From: JAHQVK01 sp036788295
GTDB taxonomy: Bacteria > Myxococcota > Kuafuiibacteriia > Kuafuiibacteriales > Kuafuiibacteriaceae
DNA length: 64,000 nt
NCBI GenBank assembly: GCA_036788295.1
Contig: DAIQNR010000010.1
Location: 41,288 to 105,287 of the forward strand
Reading direction: 5' to 3'
Shown here: positions 26,942 to 35,752 of the stretch, one piece after another
How positions within the stretch are numbered: the first letter of the stretch is position 1
Layout of the letters: each line of letters begins with the position of its first letter
Notes under the pieces: generated by a model
Databases searched by the model: none
Told to the model about the DNA's origin: nothing
What the model saw: the letters and a program-made list of their open reading frames with translations, nothing else
Translations under genes and position numbers: made by a program

Positions 26942-28111
26942 ATGGCCGAGCTCGACCCCGCCGAGACCGCTCCGGGCCCGCAGCCGGCCCGGTTCGACGT
27001 CCGCAACGCGGCCCTCGAGGACCTCGAGCGGTTCTTCGCCGAGCGGGGCGAGCCGTCGTTTCGCGCCAAGCAGGTGTTCCGCTGGGTGCACCAGCGCGGC
27101 GCTCGAGACTTCGGCGCGATGAGCGACCTCCCGAAGGCGCTGCGGACCCTGCTCGACGCGGAGGCGTCGCTGCCGTCCATGGAGATCGCGAGGGTGGATC
27201 GGGCCAAGGACGGCACTCGAAAGTACGCGCTGCGCACCTCTCGGGGCGACGTGGTCGAGGCGGTCTTCATACCGGACGCGTCGGCGACGGGCCGCAACAC
27301 GCTCTGCATCAGCTCGCAGGTCGGCTGCGCCGTGAACTGCCAGTTCTGCCTCACCGCGTCGCTCGGGCTGCTTCGAAATCTCGGCGCCGGGGAGATCGTG
27401 GAGCAGATCACCCGGGTCATGGAGGACCTCCGCGGAGGGCTCCCGCTCGACGGGCGGCCGCCTCGCGACGACGCGCTCGGCATCGGGAACGTGGTGATGA
27501 TGGGGATGGGCGAGCCGCTCCAAAACTATCGCGCCTTGATCCCGGCGCTGCGGACCATGAGCCACGAGCTCGGGCACCACATCTCGCCTCGGCGCATCAC
27601 GGTCAGCACCGCCGGACTCGTCCCCCGAATCGAGAGACTCGGCCACGACGTGCCGGTGCAGCTCGCGGTGAGCCTCAACGCGACCACCGACGAGGTCCGC
27701 GACGCGGTGATGCCCATCAACCGGCGGTGGAACATCGCCGCCCTGCTCGACGCCTGCCGGCGATTCCCGCTCCCGGAGCGCCGCCGCATCACCTTCGAGT
27801 ACGTTCTCCTCGCCGGGGTGAACGACAGCGACGAGGACGCGAGGCGGCTCACGAAGCTGCTTCAGGGCATTCGCTCGAAGGTCAACCTCATCCCATTCAA
27901 CGAGCACCCCTACAGCCCGTACCTGCGCCCGTCGCCGGCGCGCATCGCGTCCTTTCAGGGCATCGTACGGTCCGCCGGCTACACCGCGCTCGTGCGGACG
28001 CCGAGAGGGGACGACATCTCCGCCGCCTGCGGCCAGCTCGGCGCCGAGGTGGACGCCCCGAGGGTCTCCGCGGACCAACGAAGGAGCCGTTTGGCCGTTC
28101 TCGCGACCTGA
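26942..28111 (+). CDS. rlmN: Dual-specificity 23S rRNA/tRNA adenine-C2 methyltransferase
   Basis: The 389-residue radical-SAM enzyme has the iron-sulfur motif CxxxCxxC in CAVNCQFC, the conserved VMMGMGEPLQNY segment, RRITVSTAGLVPRI, and FNEHPYSPY near the end. The catalytic Cys near the C-terminus is in DISAACGQLG. RlmN methylates A2503 of 23S rRNA and A37 of some tRNAs. It begins nine bases after ndk, an arrangement often seen in this phylum. Confidence 0.95.
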   Translation: MAELDPAETAPGPQPARFDVRNAALEDLERFFAERGEPSFRAKQVFRWVHQRGARDFGAMSDLPKALRTLLDAEASLPSMEIARVDRAKDGTRKYALRTSRGDVVEAVFIPDASATGRNTLCISSQVGCAVNCQFCLTASLGLLRNLGAGEIVEQITRVMEDLRGGLPLDGRPPRDDALGIGNVVMMGMGEPLQNYRALIPALRTMSHELGHHISPRRITVSTAGLVPRIERLGHDVPVQLAVSLNATTDEVRDAVMPINRRWNIAALLDACRRFPLPERRRITFEYVLLAGVNDSDEDARRLTKLLQGIRSKVNLIPFNEHPYSPYLRPSPARIASFQGIVRSAGYTALVRTPRGDDISAACGQLGAEVDAPRVSADQRRSRLAVLAT

Positions 28112-28173
28112 GGGTCCGGGCCCCGACCGCCTCGCGTTGACCGGTTCGGCAGCCGATGCTACCGCCGCCAACC

Positions 28174-29082
28174 ATGACTCAGCGGGGCCCGATCGGCGTG
28201 GTCGGAGGCAGCGGACTCTATGAGCTCGACGGGCTCGAGCAGATCGAGCGGGTGGAGGTCTCGACCCCGTTTGGCGCCCCCTCCGACCGGTTCGTGCGGG
28301 GCGTGCTCGGCGGGCAGCCCATGGTCTTCTTGCCTCGGCACGGCCTGGGGCACCGGCTCCTTCCCACCGAGATCAACTTTCGGGCGAATGTCTGGGGGTT
28401 CAAGAAGCTCGGATGCGAGCGGCTCATCTCCGTCTCGGCGGTCGGGTCGATGCAGACCCACATCGCACCCGGGGACCTGGTCATCGTGGATCAATTCCTG
28501 GACTTCACGAAGCATCGGCCGCTCACCTTCCTCGGCGACGGACTCGTCGGGCATGTCGCGCTCGCCGACCCAGTGAGCCTCCCGCTCGCCGCCCGCCTGG
28601 CCGAGCTCGGAGCCGGTCTCGACCGGGTAAAGGTTCATCCGAGGGGCACCTACGTCTGCATCGAAGGGCCGCAGTTCTCGACCCGGGCCGAGTCGAGGAT
28701 GTACCGGACGCTCGGGGCCGACGTCATCGGGATGACCAACCTCCCGGAGGCCCGGTTGGCGAGGGAGGCCGAGATCGCGTACGCCACCATCGCGCTCGCG
28801 ACCGACTACGACTGCTGGAAGGAGGACGAGGCGCACGTCGAGACCGAGGCGGTGCTCGCCATCCTCGCGGCGAACGTCGAGAAGGCCAAGCGCCTCCTGG
28901 TGTCGTATGTCTCGGGGCCGCCCGAGCCGCTCGACCGGGCGGCGAGCACCGCGCTGAGGACCGCGCTCATCACCCCGCTCGACGCGATCCCCCCAGCGAC
29001 CCGCGAGCGACTCGCCCCGCTGCTCGACCCGATCCTGGCTGCAGCCGGACGTCCGATTGATTCAGCCGGTCCCCTCGCATAG
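28174..29082 (+). CDS. mtnP: S-methyl-5'-thioadenosine phosphorylase
   Basis: ATG 28174 is preferred; an ATG at 28156 would add six residues. The roughly 302-residue product carries GVVGGSGLYELDGL, LPRHGLGHRLLPTEINFRAN, the GDLVIVDQFLDFTKHR segment, CIEGPQFSTRAESRMY and GMTNLPEARLAREAEI with the substrate-binding Asp in ATDYDCW. The signatures separate it from purine nucleoside phosphorylase (Ser/Thr and DYDCW rather than Asn/Glu). It recycles methylthioadenosine from polyamine synthesis to adenine and methylthioribose-1-phosphate. Confidence 0.93.
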   Translation: MTQRGPIGVVGGSGLYELDGLEQIERVEVSTPFGAPSDRFVRGVLGGQPMVFLPRHGLGHRLLPTEINFRANVWGFKKLGCERLISVSAVGSMQTHIAPGDLVIVDQFLDFTKHRPLTFLGDGLVGHVALADPVSLPLAARLAELGAGLDRVKVHPRGTYVCIEGPQFSTRAESRMYRTLGADVIGMTNLPEARLAREAEIAYATIALATDYDCWKEDEAHVETEAVLAILAANVEKAKRLLVSYVSGPPEPLDRAASTALRTALITPLDAIPPATRERLAPLLDPILAAAGRPIDSAGPLA

Positions 29083-29100
29083 CCTGATTCAAGGCTGAGG

Positions 29101-30453
29101 GTGGGAATGCGTATCGAGTCTTGGGCGCTGACCGACGTCGGCCGGGCCCGCAAGCACAACGAGGACGGCTGGCTCATCGACGACCAGCTCGGTCTGTACG
29201 CGGTGGCCGACGGCATGGGCGGCCACGCCGCCGGGGAGGTGGCGAGCGCCTACGGCCTGCGCTGCGTGCAGGAGCAGCTCGTCAAGAAGAAGGCCCTCCT
29301 CGAGGACTGCGCGGCCGACCCGACCCCGGAGAAGCACGCGCAGGTCGTCCGCGAGGTCGAGCTGTCGATCAACGTGGCCAGCAGCGCCATCTTCCACATG
29401 GCCCAGCGGGACAAGAAGCGGCACGGGATGGGGACGACCCTGTCGATGCTGCTGGTGGTGGGCAACAAGGCTTTCATGGCCCACGTCGGCGACTCGCGGG
29501 TGTACCTGCTGCGGGCGGGGCAGGTGCACCAGCTCTCCGAGGACCACTCCTACCTCTGGGAGCAAATCAAGAAGGGCGCGATCACGGTGGAAGAGGCGAA
29601 GACCTCTCCGTTTTCGAACGTCATCACCCGCGCCGTGGGCATCACCGAGACGGTGCAGGTGGACACCCTCGTCATGGACGTCCTCCCCGGCGACACCTAC
29701 CTGGCGTGCTCGGACGGCATGCACGGGTACGTCGAGAGCGACGGAGAGCTGGCCCAGCTGCTGTCGAACCCCGATGGCGAGGAGGTGCCTCGGCGCTTGG
29801 TCAGCATCGCCAACGCGCGCGGGGGCAAGGACAACATCACCGTCGTGGTGTTGCGGGTCCCGGGCGACGCCGGCGACCCCACCGCGGCGGACGTGCTCGA
29901 GAAGCTCGACGTGCTCCGCCGCATCCCCCTGTTTCGGCACCTGAACTACAAGGAGCTGGTGAAGGTCCTGAACCAGACCGCGCAGCGCAGCTTCGAGCCG
30001 GGCGAGGTCGTGCTCGAGGAGCGGACGAATGGGGACGAGTTCTATGTGATCTTGAGCGGCGAGGTGGAGGTGACGAAGGGCGGTCGAGCCCTGACCGTGC
30101 TCGGTCCGGGGGTGCATTTTGGCGAGATGGCGCTGGTCGACCGGAGCCCGCGCTCGGCCACCGTGAAGGCCAGGACGAAGACCCGGCTCATGTCCTTGTC
30201 CCGGGGCGCCTTCTACCAGATCGTCCGCAGCGAGCCGGTTTTGAGCTCGAAGCTGCTCTGGAGCTTCGTCCAGGTGCTCTCCCACCGGCTCCGCGCGACC
30301 AACGAGGCCCTCTCCGACGCGCGCAGCGAGACGGCGAACACGCTCCCTCCGTTCGCGGAGATCGAAGATCTTCGGCGGGAGGCCACCAGGCTGGGGACAG
30401 CGGAGGCAGGGGCGGCCGAGCCCCCGCCGCAATCCGCTTCGAAACCAGACTGA
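29101..30453 (+). CDS. PP2C protein phosphatase fused to a cyclic-nucleotide-binding domain
   Basis: GTG 29101 or ATG 29107 opens the frame. Residues about 1-255 form a PP2C/PPM phosphatase with all metal-binding motifs: DVGRARKHNEDG, VADGMGGHAAGE, VGDSRVYLLR, CSDGM and GGKDNIT. Residues about 275-410 form a cyclic-nucleotide-binding domain: VVLEERTNGDEFYVILSGEVEV, then FGEMALVDRSPRSATV with the Glu and Arg that bind the cyclic phosphate. A Pro/Ala tail follows. It probably dephosphorylates Ser/Thr-phosphorylated partners under cyclic-nucleotide control. The FHA-GGDEF gene 39 bases downstream is a natural partner, since FHA domains bind phosphothreonine. Confidence 0.88.
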   Translation: MGMRIESWALTDVGRARKHNEDGWLIDDQLGLYAVADGMGGHAAGEVASAYGLRCVQEQLVKKKALLEDCAADPTPEKHAQVVREVELSINVASSAIFHMAQRDKKRHGMGTTLSMLLVVGNKAFMAHVGDSRVYLLRAGQVHQLSEDHSYLWEQIKKGAITVEEAKTSPFSNVITRAVGITETVQVDTLVMDVLPGDTYLACSDGMHGYVESDGELAQLLSNPDGEEVPRRLVSIANARGGKDNITVVVLRVPGDAGDPTAADVLEKLDVLRRIPLFRHLNYKELVKVLNQTAQRSFEPGEVVLEERTNGDEFYVILSGEVEVTKGGRALTVLGPGVHFGEMALVDRSPRSATVKARTKTRLMSLSRGAFYQIVRSEPVLSSKLLWSFVQVLSHRLRATNEALSDARSETANTLPPFAEIEDLRREATRLGTAEAGAAEPPPQSASKPD

Positions 30454-30492
30454 CGCACGGCCTCAGCCCGAGCCTGGTCGAGGACCCGCACG

Positions 30493-31440
30493 ATGTCCCA
30501 CCTGAACGAGCCCTCGCTCACCGCCGGCCAGGACGAGGAGACCCGAGTGTCGGCGGTCTCGCGGATCGTGGACAAGGCGATCGACGGCGATTCGTGCCTC
30601 GTGACCATCTACGGGCGGGAGCTGGGCCGGCAGTACAAGCTCGACGGGATGGCCACCACGATCGGCCGGGGGGCAGAAAACGACATCGTCCTCGACATGG
30701 ACAATGTCTCGCGACGGCATGCTCGGGTCGTCTCGAGACCCGACGGGTTCTTCGTCGAAGACCTGGGTTCGACGAACGGGACCTTCGTCAACGATCTCGA
30801 GGTCAAACAAGAGTGCCTTCGAAACGGTGATTTCATCAAGGTGGGCGGCGCGATCCTGAAGTTCCTCCAGGGGGGAAACATCGAAGCCTTGTTCCACGAA
30901 GAAATCTATCGGATGACGATCGTCGATGGGCTCACCCAGATTCATAACAAGCGGTACTTTCTCGAGTTCCTCGACCGGGAGATGGCGCGGTGCGCCCGCT
31001 ACGGCCGTCCGCTCTCGTTGATCCTCTTCGACATCGACCACTTCAAGCGGATCAACGACGGTCACGGTCACCTGGCTGGCGACCACGTCCTCAAGCGCCT
31101 GGCTGAGCTGGTGAGCCGCCACATTCGAAAAGAAGAGGCGTTCGCCCGCTACGGTGGGGAGGAGTTCGCCATCCTGATGCCGGAGACGTCCCAGGACCGG
31201 GCGTGCATCTTCGCCGAGAAGATCCGGCGCATGGTGGAGTCCTCGCTCTTCGAATTCGAGGCCAACCGCATCCCGGTGACATGCTCTTTGGGCGTGGCGG
31301 AGATGGGGCCCGCGCATCGGAGCCTCTCCGCCTTCGTGGGGGCGGCGGACGTGCGCTTGTACGCGGCGAAAAACGGCGGGAGAAACCGCGTCGTCGGAGG
31401 AGACGAGCCGCCTCCGGCGAGCGGGGACAAGAAAGCCTAA
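30493..31440 (+). CDS. FHA-GGDEF diguanylate cyclase
   Basis: ATG 30493 follows GAGGA. Residues about 35-125 are an FHA domain with TTIGRGAENDIVL, SRRHARV and STNGTFVN. Residues about 140-305 are a GGDEF domain with the active signature RYGGEEF (GGEEF at 221-225), metal Asp in LFDIDHFKRIND, and GVAEM before the C-terminal helix. The allosteric I-site normally RxxD reads RKEE (212-215), so product inhibition may be weak. It should make cyclic di-GMP when the FHA domain binds a phosphothreonine. The phosphatase-cNMP protein lies immediately upstream; a PilZ protein is at 42572. Confidence 0.9.
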   Translation: MSHLNEPSLTAGQDEETRVSAVSRIVDKAIDGDSCLVTIYGRELGRQYKLDGMATTIGRGAENDIVLDMDNVSRRHARVVSRPDGFFVEDLGSTNGTFVNDLEVKQECLRNGDFIKVGGAILKFLQGGNIEALFHEEIYRMTIVDGLTQIHNKRYFLEFLDREMARCARYGRPLSLILFDIDHFKRINDGHGHLAGDHVLKRLAELVSRHIRKEEAFARYGGEEFAILMPETSQDRACIFAEKIRRMVESSLFEFEANRIPVTCSLGVAEMGPAHRSLSAFVGAADVRLYAAKNGGRNRVVGGDEPPPASGDKKA

Positions 31441-31529
31441 GTCATTTCAACTACTTACCCTCATGGCGGCGAGGACCCGGGACCATATCGACTCGCGAAG
31501 ACCGAGTCAACCCGGGCCCATCCGCTCGC

Positions 31530-31558
31530 TTGCTCTGGTCGTGGGCGCGTGCTAGCGT
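31530..31558 (+). promoter_or_regulatory. Candidate sigma-70-type promoter of cdnL
   Basis: TTGCTC (31530-31535) and TAGCGT (31553-31558) are separated by 17 bases. They keep TTG and TA...T of the consensus. Transcription would start near 31565, exactly where the paired structure begins, leaving a leader of about 180 bases. This is a weak consensus match supported mainly by position. Confidence 0.4.
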
Positions 31559-31561
31559 TCG

Positions 31562-31714
31562 GACCGCTTCGAACGGAAGCTTACGCGGTCTGCCCTGCCA
31601 ACGGTGGCGGGGGCAAGACCTGCCTGACGGTTCACCTGAGAGTCGCCCGAAGCGGGCGCTCCTACGATGGGGACGTACCGACGCGAACTCGAGGCGCCCA
31701 TGTGGACGGGCGCC
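31562..31714 (+). ncRNA. Candidate structured leader or small RNA before cdnL
   Basis: Four hairpins follow one another: GACCGC/GCGGTC (31562-31590), GCCCTGCC/GGCGGGGGC with a six-base loop and one bulge (31592-31614), CGCCCG/CGGGCG with loop AAG (31644-31658), and a perfect GGCGCCC/GGGCGCC with an eight-base loop (31693-31714). The last ends about 20 bases before the cdnL ribosome binding site. It could be a long 5' leader controlling cdnL or an independent RNA; I recognise no known riboswitch, SRP, tmRNA or RNase P signature. High GC favours chance pairing, which lowers confidence. Confidence 0.35.
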
Positions 31715-31743
31715 CCTCCGCGGTCGTGCCCCAGGAGGCTTGA

Positions 31744-32235
31744 ATGGAGAGTATGTCTTTCCAAGTCGGAGACAAGGCGGTTTACCCGGCCCACGGGGTG
31801 GTGGAGGTCACCGACATCGAGCAGACCGAGATCGGTGGCGAGACCCAAAAATTCTACATCCTTCGAATGCTCGACAACGGCATGAAGGTGATGATCCCGA
31901 CCGCCGCCAACGCGCTCCGAGAAATCATGAGCCCCCAGGCCGTCGAGGAAGTCTTCGAGGTGCTGCGAGATTCGAAGATCTCGGTAGAGAGCACGACCTG
32001 GAACCGCCGCTACCGGGAATACAAGGACAAGATCGACTCCGGAGATCCCAAGCAGATCGCCGAAGTCCTGCGCGACCTCTACGTCTTGAAGAACGACAAG
32101 GACCTCTCATTCGGAGAGCGCAAGATGCTCGACACCGCGAAGGCGCTGCTCGTGAAGGAACTCTCGATCGCCCGCGACATGAAGGAGGACGAGGTCGAGA
32201 GCGAGTTCGTCCACATCTTCCGCGTCTCGGCCTGA
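31744..32235 (+). CDS. cdnL: CdnL/CarD-family RNA polymerase-binding regulator
   Basis: The 163-residue product follows Myxococcus CdnL almost segment for segment: FQVGDKAVYPAHGVVEV, QKFYILRMLDNGMKVMIP, STTWNRRYREY, IAEVLRDLYVLKNDKDLSFGERKML and KELSIARDMKEDEVES. The N-terminal Tudor-like domain binds RNA polymerase beta and the C-terminal helical domain contacts the promoter upstream edge of the bubble. It stabilises open complexes at rRNA and other promoters and is essential in relatives. Start is ATG 31744 after CAGGAGG; an ATG at 31756 is possible. It lacks the HMGA-like tail of CarD itself. Confidence 0.93.
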   Translation: MESMSFQVGDKAVYPAHGVVEVTDIEQTEIGGETQKFYILRMLDNGMKVMIPTAANALREIMSPQAVEEVFEVLRDSKISVESTTWNRRYREYKDKIDSGDPKQIAEVLRDLYVLKNDKDLSFGERKMLDTAKALLVKELSIARDMKEDEVESEFVHIFRVSA

Positions 32236-32280
32236 CAACCGCTCGCCTGTTCAGGCCGAGCCAACCTCGAGTTCTTCGCC

Positions 32281-34365
32281 GTGGGCTTTCAGCTCCGAAG
32301 TTCCTACGTCCCCCGTGGCGACCAGCCGGAGGCGATCGAGCGCCTCCTGGCTGGCCTTCGTTCCGGGCAGAAGCACCAGCTGCTGCTCGGCGCGACCGGC
32401 ACCGGCAAGACCTTCACCATCGCGAACGTGGTGGCTGGCTACGGCCGGCCCACTCTCCTGCTCGCTCACAACAAAACCCTGGCTGGCCAGCTCTATTCCG
32501 AGCTCGAGGAGCTGTTCCCGGACAACGCGGTCGAGTACTTCGTCAGCTACTACGACTACTACCAGCCCGAAGCCTACGTTCCATCGACCGACACCTTCAT
32601 CGAGAAGGACTCGCTCATCAACGACGAGATCGACCGGATGCGCCACTCGGCCACCCGCTCCCTGCTCGAACGGGACGACGTGATCGTCGTCGCTTCGGTG
32701 TCCTGCATCTACGGCATCGGGGCGGCGGAGGTCTACGAAGGCATGACGCTCGAGCTGAGGCCAGGCCAGGCCGTCGAACGGGACACCGTCCTTCGGCGCA
32801 TGGTCGAGCTTCAATACGAACGCAACGACATCGATTTCTCCCGCGGTGCGTTTCGGGTCCGGGGCGACGTGGTCGAGGTCTTCCCGGTGTACGAGGAGGA
32901 GAGGGCTCTGCGCATCGAGTGGTTCGGCGACGAGATCGAGTCCATTCGGGAGATCGACCCCCTGCGCGGCAAGGTGCTTCGCGACCTCCAGAAGATCCGC
33001 ATGTTCCCGGCGAGCCACTACGTGACGCCACCGGAGCGGCGAGCGATGGCGGTTCGCTCCATCGAGTCCGAGCTTCGAACGCGCCTCGACGAGCTCGAGC
33101 GGGAAGGGCGACTGGTCGAGCGGCAGCGGCTCGAGCAGCGCACGCTGTACGACCTCGAGATGCTCGAGACGGTGGGCATGGTGAAGGGCATCGAGAACTA
33201 CGCCCGGCACCTCTCGGCGAGGGCGCCAGGAGAGCCTCCACCGACCCTCATCGACTACTTTCCCGACGACTTCTTGCTGGTGGTCGACGAGAGCCACCAG
33301 ATGATCCCCCAGGTCGGCGCGATGTTTCGGGGCGACCGGGCGAGGAAAGAGACGCTGGTGGACTTCGGGTTTCGCCTCCCGTCCGCGCTCGACAACCGCC
33401 CGCTGAAATTCGACGAGTTCGAGACCAAGGTGTGCCAAGCCATCTATGTCTCGGCGACCCCGGCGAACTACGAGATCGAGAAATCCGAGGGGGTCATCGT
33501 CGAGCAGATCATCCGGCCCACCGGGCTGCTCGACCCGGTGATCGAGGTGCGGCCGGCGGCCCACCAGGTGGACGAGCTGCTGTCCGAGATCCACATCCGG
33601 GTGCAGAAGAAGGAGCGGGTGCTGATCACCACGCTCACCAAGAGAATGGCCGAGGATCTGACCGAATACTACCAGGACCTCGGGGTGAAGATCCGGTACC
33701 TGCACGCCGACATCGACACCCTCGAGAGAGCGGAGATCCTCCGTGACCTACGGCTCGGAGTGTTCGACGTCCTGGTGGGCATCAACTTGCTGCGGGAAGG
33801 GCTCGATCTCCCGGAGGTCTCTTTGGTTGCCATCCTCGATGCGGACAAAGAGGGGTTTTTGAGGGCGGAGAAATCCCTCATCCAGACCATCGGCCGGGCG
33901 GCGCGAAACGCAGAGGGCCGGGTCATCATGTTCGCCGACACGGTGACGGCCTCCATGCGGGTGGCCATCGACGAGACCGAGCGGCGCCGAACGCTGCAGA
34001 TCGCCTACAACCATGAGCACGGGATCACACCGGCCACGATCAAGAAGGCGGTTCGGGATCTGCGTGAGGTCGCTGGGTTCAAGACCGAGCTCGCGCCCGA
34101 GGCGAGCGCGCCGGCGACGGTCGAGCTCGACGGAGAGGTGTTCGAGAAGGAAGAGTTCCCTCGGCTTCGCGAGCGGCTCCGGGAGCAGATGAAAGCCGCG
34201 GCGGCAGCGCTCGACTTCGAGCGAGCGGCGGCGCTCCGGGACCAGATCCGGATGCTCGAGGCGGTCGAACTCGGCATCGAGGCTCCGCCGCGGGCCTCGC
34301 CCGCGCCCTCGAAACCGCGGGCCAAGGGTCGTCGCGGCGGGCGGGCGGCCGGGCGCCGGCCTTGA
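32281..34365 (+). CDS. uvrB: Excinuclease ABC subunit B
   Basis: The 694-residue protein begins at GTG 32281. It shows the Walker A LLGATGTGKTFT, the beta-hairpin region YYDYYQPEAYVPSTDTFIEKD (quoted in part), the DESHQM box, the YVSATP motif, LREGLDLPEVSLVAILDADKEGF in part, and QTIGRAARN. The C-terminal UVR motif (LREQMKAAAAALDFERAAALRD) recruits UvrC. It verifies DNA damage after UvrA loading in nucleotide excision repair. A basic Pro/Arg tail extends the C-terminus. It converges with the NtrC-like gene, only seven bases away. Confidence 0.97.
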   Translation: MGFQLRSSYVPRGDQPEAIERLLAGLRSGQKHQLLLGATGTGKTFTIANVVAGYGRPTLLLAHNKTLAGQLYSELEELFPDNAVEYFVSYYDYYQPEAYVPSTDTFIEKDSLINDEIDRMRHSATRSLLERDDVIVVASVSCIYGIGAAEVYEGMTLELRPGQAVERDTVLRRMVELQYERNDIDFSRGAFRVRGDVVEVFPVYEEERALRIEWFGDEIESIREIDPLRGKVLRDLQKIRMFPASHYVTPPERRAMAVRSIESELRTRLDELEREGRLVERQRLEQRTLYDLEMLETVGMVKGIENYARHLSARAPGEPPPTLIDYFPDDFLLVVDESHQMIPQVGAMFRGDRARKETLVDFGFRLPSALDNRPLKFDEFETKVCQAIYVSATPANYEIEKSEGVIVEQIIRPTGLLDPVIEVRPAAHQVDELLSEIHIRVQKKERVLITTLTKRMAEDLTEYYQDLGVKIRYLHADIDTLERAEILRDLRLGVFDVLVGINLLREGLDLPEVSLVAILDADKEGFLRAEKSLIQTIGRAARNAEGRVIMFADTVTASMRVAIDETERRRTLQIAYNHEHGITPATIKKAVRDLREVAGFKTELAPEASAPATVELDGEVFEKEEFPRLRERLREQMKAAAAALDFERAAALRDQIRMLEAVELGIEAPPRASPAPSKPRAKGRRGGRAAGRRP

Positions 34366-34372
34366 CGCGGCC

Positions 34373-35752
34373 TCAGTCGCCGAGCTCGTGGGACCGAAGC
34401 TTCTCCCAGAGGTTCTTTCGGGAGATGCCGAGCAGCTCGGCTGCTCGGGCCTTTCGACCCTCGGACTCCTTGAGCGCTCGCTCGAGATAGGCTCGCTCGA
34501 ACTCTTTCACCGCTTGCGCGAGCGGTCGCAGGTGATCCTGCACCTCGGTCGCCGGGGTGGGCTCGAGGGTGGGAACCCCGGCGATGTCCTCCGGGAGGTG
34601 CCCGATGTCGATCTCTCCCCCGCGGGACAGCACCGTGGCCCGCTGCACCGCGTGCTCGAGCTCGCGCACGTTGCCCGGAAACGGATATTCGGCCAGCGCG
34701 GCCCAGGCCCGGGGGGCGATGGCGGGGGGCGGCTTGCCCTTTGGGGTCATGCGCTTCAAGAAGTGCTCGACCAGGATGGGGAGGTCCCCGCGTCGGTCGC
34801 GCAGCGGCGGGATCGGGACATCCAAGACGTTGAGCCGATAGTAGAGGTCCTCTCGGAACAAGCCGTCGCGGATCCGCTGCTTCAGGTTTCGGTGGGTCGC
34901 CGACACGACCCGGACATCGACGTCCATGGGCCGGTTCGTCCCGAGCGGCTCGATGACCCCCTCCTGCAGGACGCGCAGCAGCTTCGCTTGCGCCATCGGG
35001 GGGATCTCGGCGATCTCGTCGAGAAACAGCGTGCCGCAATGGGCGAGCTGAAACCGGCCGTCTCGGGACTTGACGGCGCCGGTGAAGGCGCCTCGCTCGT
35101 GACCGAACAGCTCCGCTTCGAGCAGGGTTTCGGGAAAGGCGGCGCAGTTGACGGCGACGAACGCTTGTTCCGACCGGGGGGATAGGTTGTGGATGGTCTT
35201 GGCGACCAGCTCCTTGCCGGTCCCCGACTCCCCGGTGATGAGGACGGGGGCGTCGCTCGAGGAGATGGTCTCGATGAGGTCGAGCAGCCGGATCATGGCG
35301 TTGCTGCGGCCGATGATGATCTGCCCTGGGTCCTTCGCGGCGAGCTGGGCTCGCGCCTCGTCGAGCTCTCGCTCGAGCGAGCGCTTCTGGGCGATTCGCG
35401 AGACCCGCAGCTTGATCTCGTCGATGTCGAAGGGCTTGGTGAGATAGTCGTAGGCGCCTTCCTTGAGGGCCTCGACCGCATCGCTGACCGCCGCGTACGC
35501 GGTGATGAGGATGACGTCGGTGTTCGGGGAGCGGGCCCTCAGCCTCCGAAACACGGTCATCCCGTCCGCTTTGGGCATGCGAATGTCGGAGATGACCACG
35601 TCGAAGACGTGTCGCTCGATCTCGTCCAGCGCCTCCGCTCCGTCCGCGGCGAGCGTCACTCGGTGCCCGAGGTCCTCGAGCGCGTCGGCGACGGTCAGCC
35701 GAATGGAGGGTTCATCATCCGCGAGCAGAATCTCGAGCTGTGACAAGTTCAA
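34373..35752 (-). CDS. NtrC-family sigma-54-dependent response regulator
   Basis: The 459-residue protein has an N-terminal receiver with the phospho-acceptor Asp in DVVISDIRMP and Lys in YLTKPFD, a sigma-54-interacting AAA+ domain with GESGTGKE (Walker A), GAFTGA (the sigma-54-contacting loop) and GTLFLDEI (Walker B), and a Fis-type helix-turn-helix (GRKARAAELLGISRKNLWEKL). Start is TTG 35752 or TTG 35746; the second sits six bases from an AAGG. It overlaps the 3' end of the partner kinase gene by about 38 bases, so the two are an operon. A sigma-54 promoter 2.3 kb away at 38017 is a candidate target. Confidence 0.93.
   Translation of the reverse strand: MNLSQLEILLADDEPSIRLTVADALEDLGHRVTLAADGAEALDEIERHVFDVVISDIRMPKADGMTVFRRLRARSPNTDVILITAYAAVSDAVEALKEGAYDYLTKPFDIDEIKLRVSRIAQKRSLERELDEARAQLAAKDPGQIIIGRSNAMIRLLDLIETISSSDAPVLITGESGTGKELVAKTIHNLSPRSEQAFVAVNCAAFPETLLEAELFGHERGAFTGAVKSRDGRFQLAHCGTLFLDEIAEIPPMAQAKLLRVLQEGVIEPLGTNRPMDVDVRVVSATHRNLKQRIRDGLFREDLYYRLNVLDVPIPPLRDRRGDLPILVEHFLKRMTPKGKPPPAIAPRAWAALAEYPFPGNVRELEHAVQRATVLSRGGEIDIGHLPEDIAGVPTLEPTPATEVQDHLRPLAQAVKEFERAYLERALKESEGRKARAAELLGISRKNLWEKLRSHELGD

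Larger units (their letters stand above)
31441..31743. other. Intergenic region upstream of cdnL
   Basis: These 303 bases contain no open frame that looks coding. They hold the candidate promoter at 31530-31558 and the hairpin-rich stretch at 31562-31714 listed separately, then CAGGAGG ahead of the cdnL start. The first 90 bases have no recognisable feature. Confidence 0.6.
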
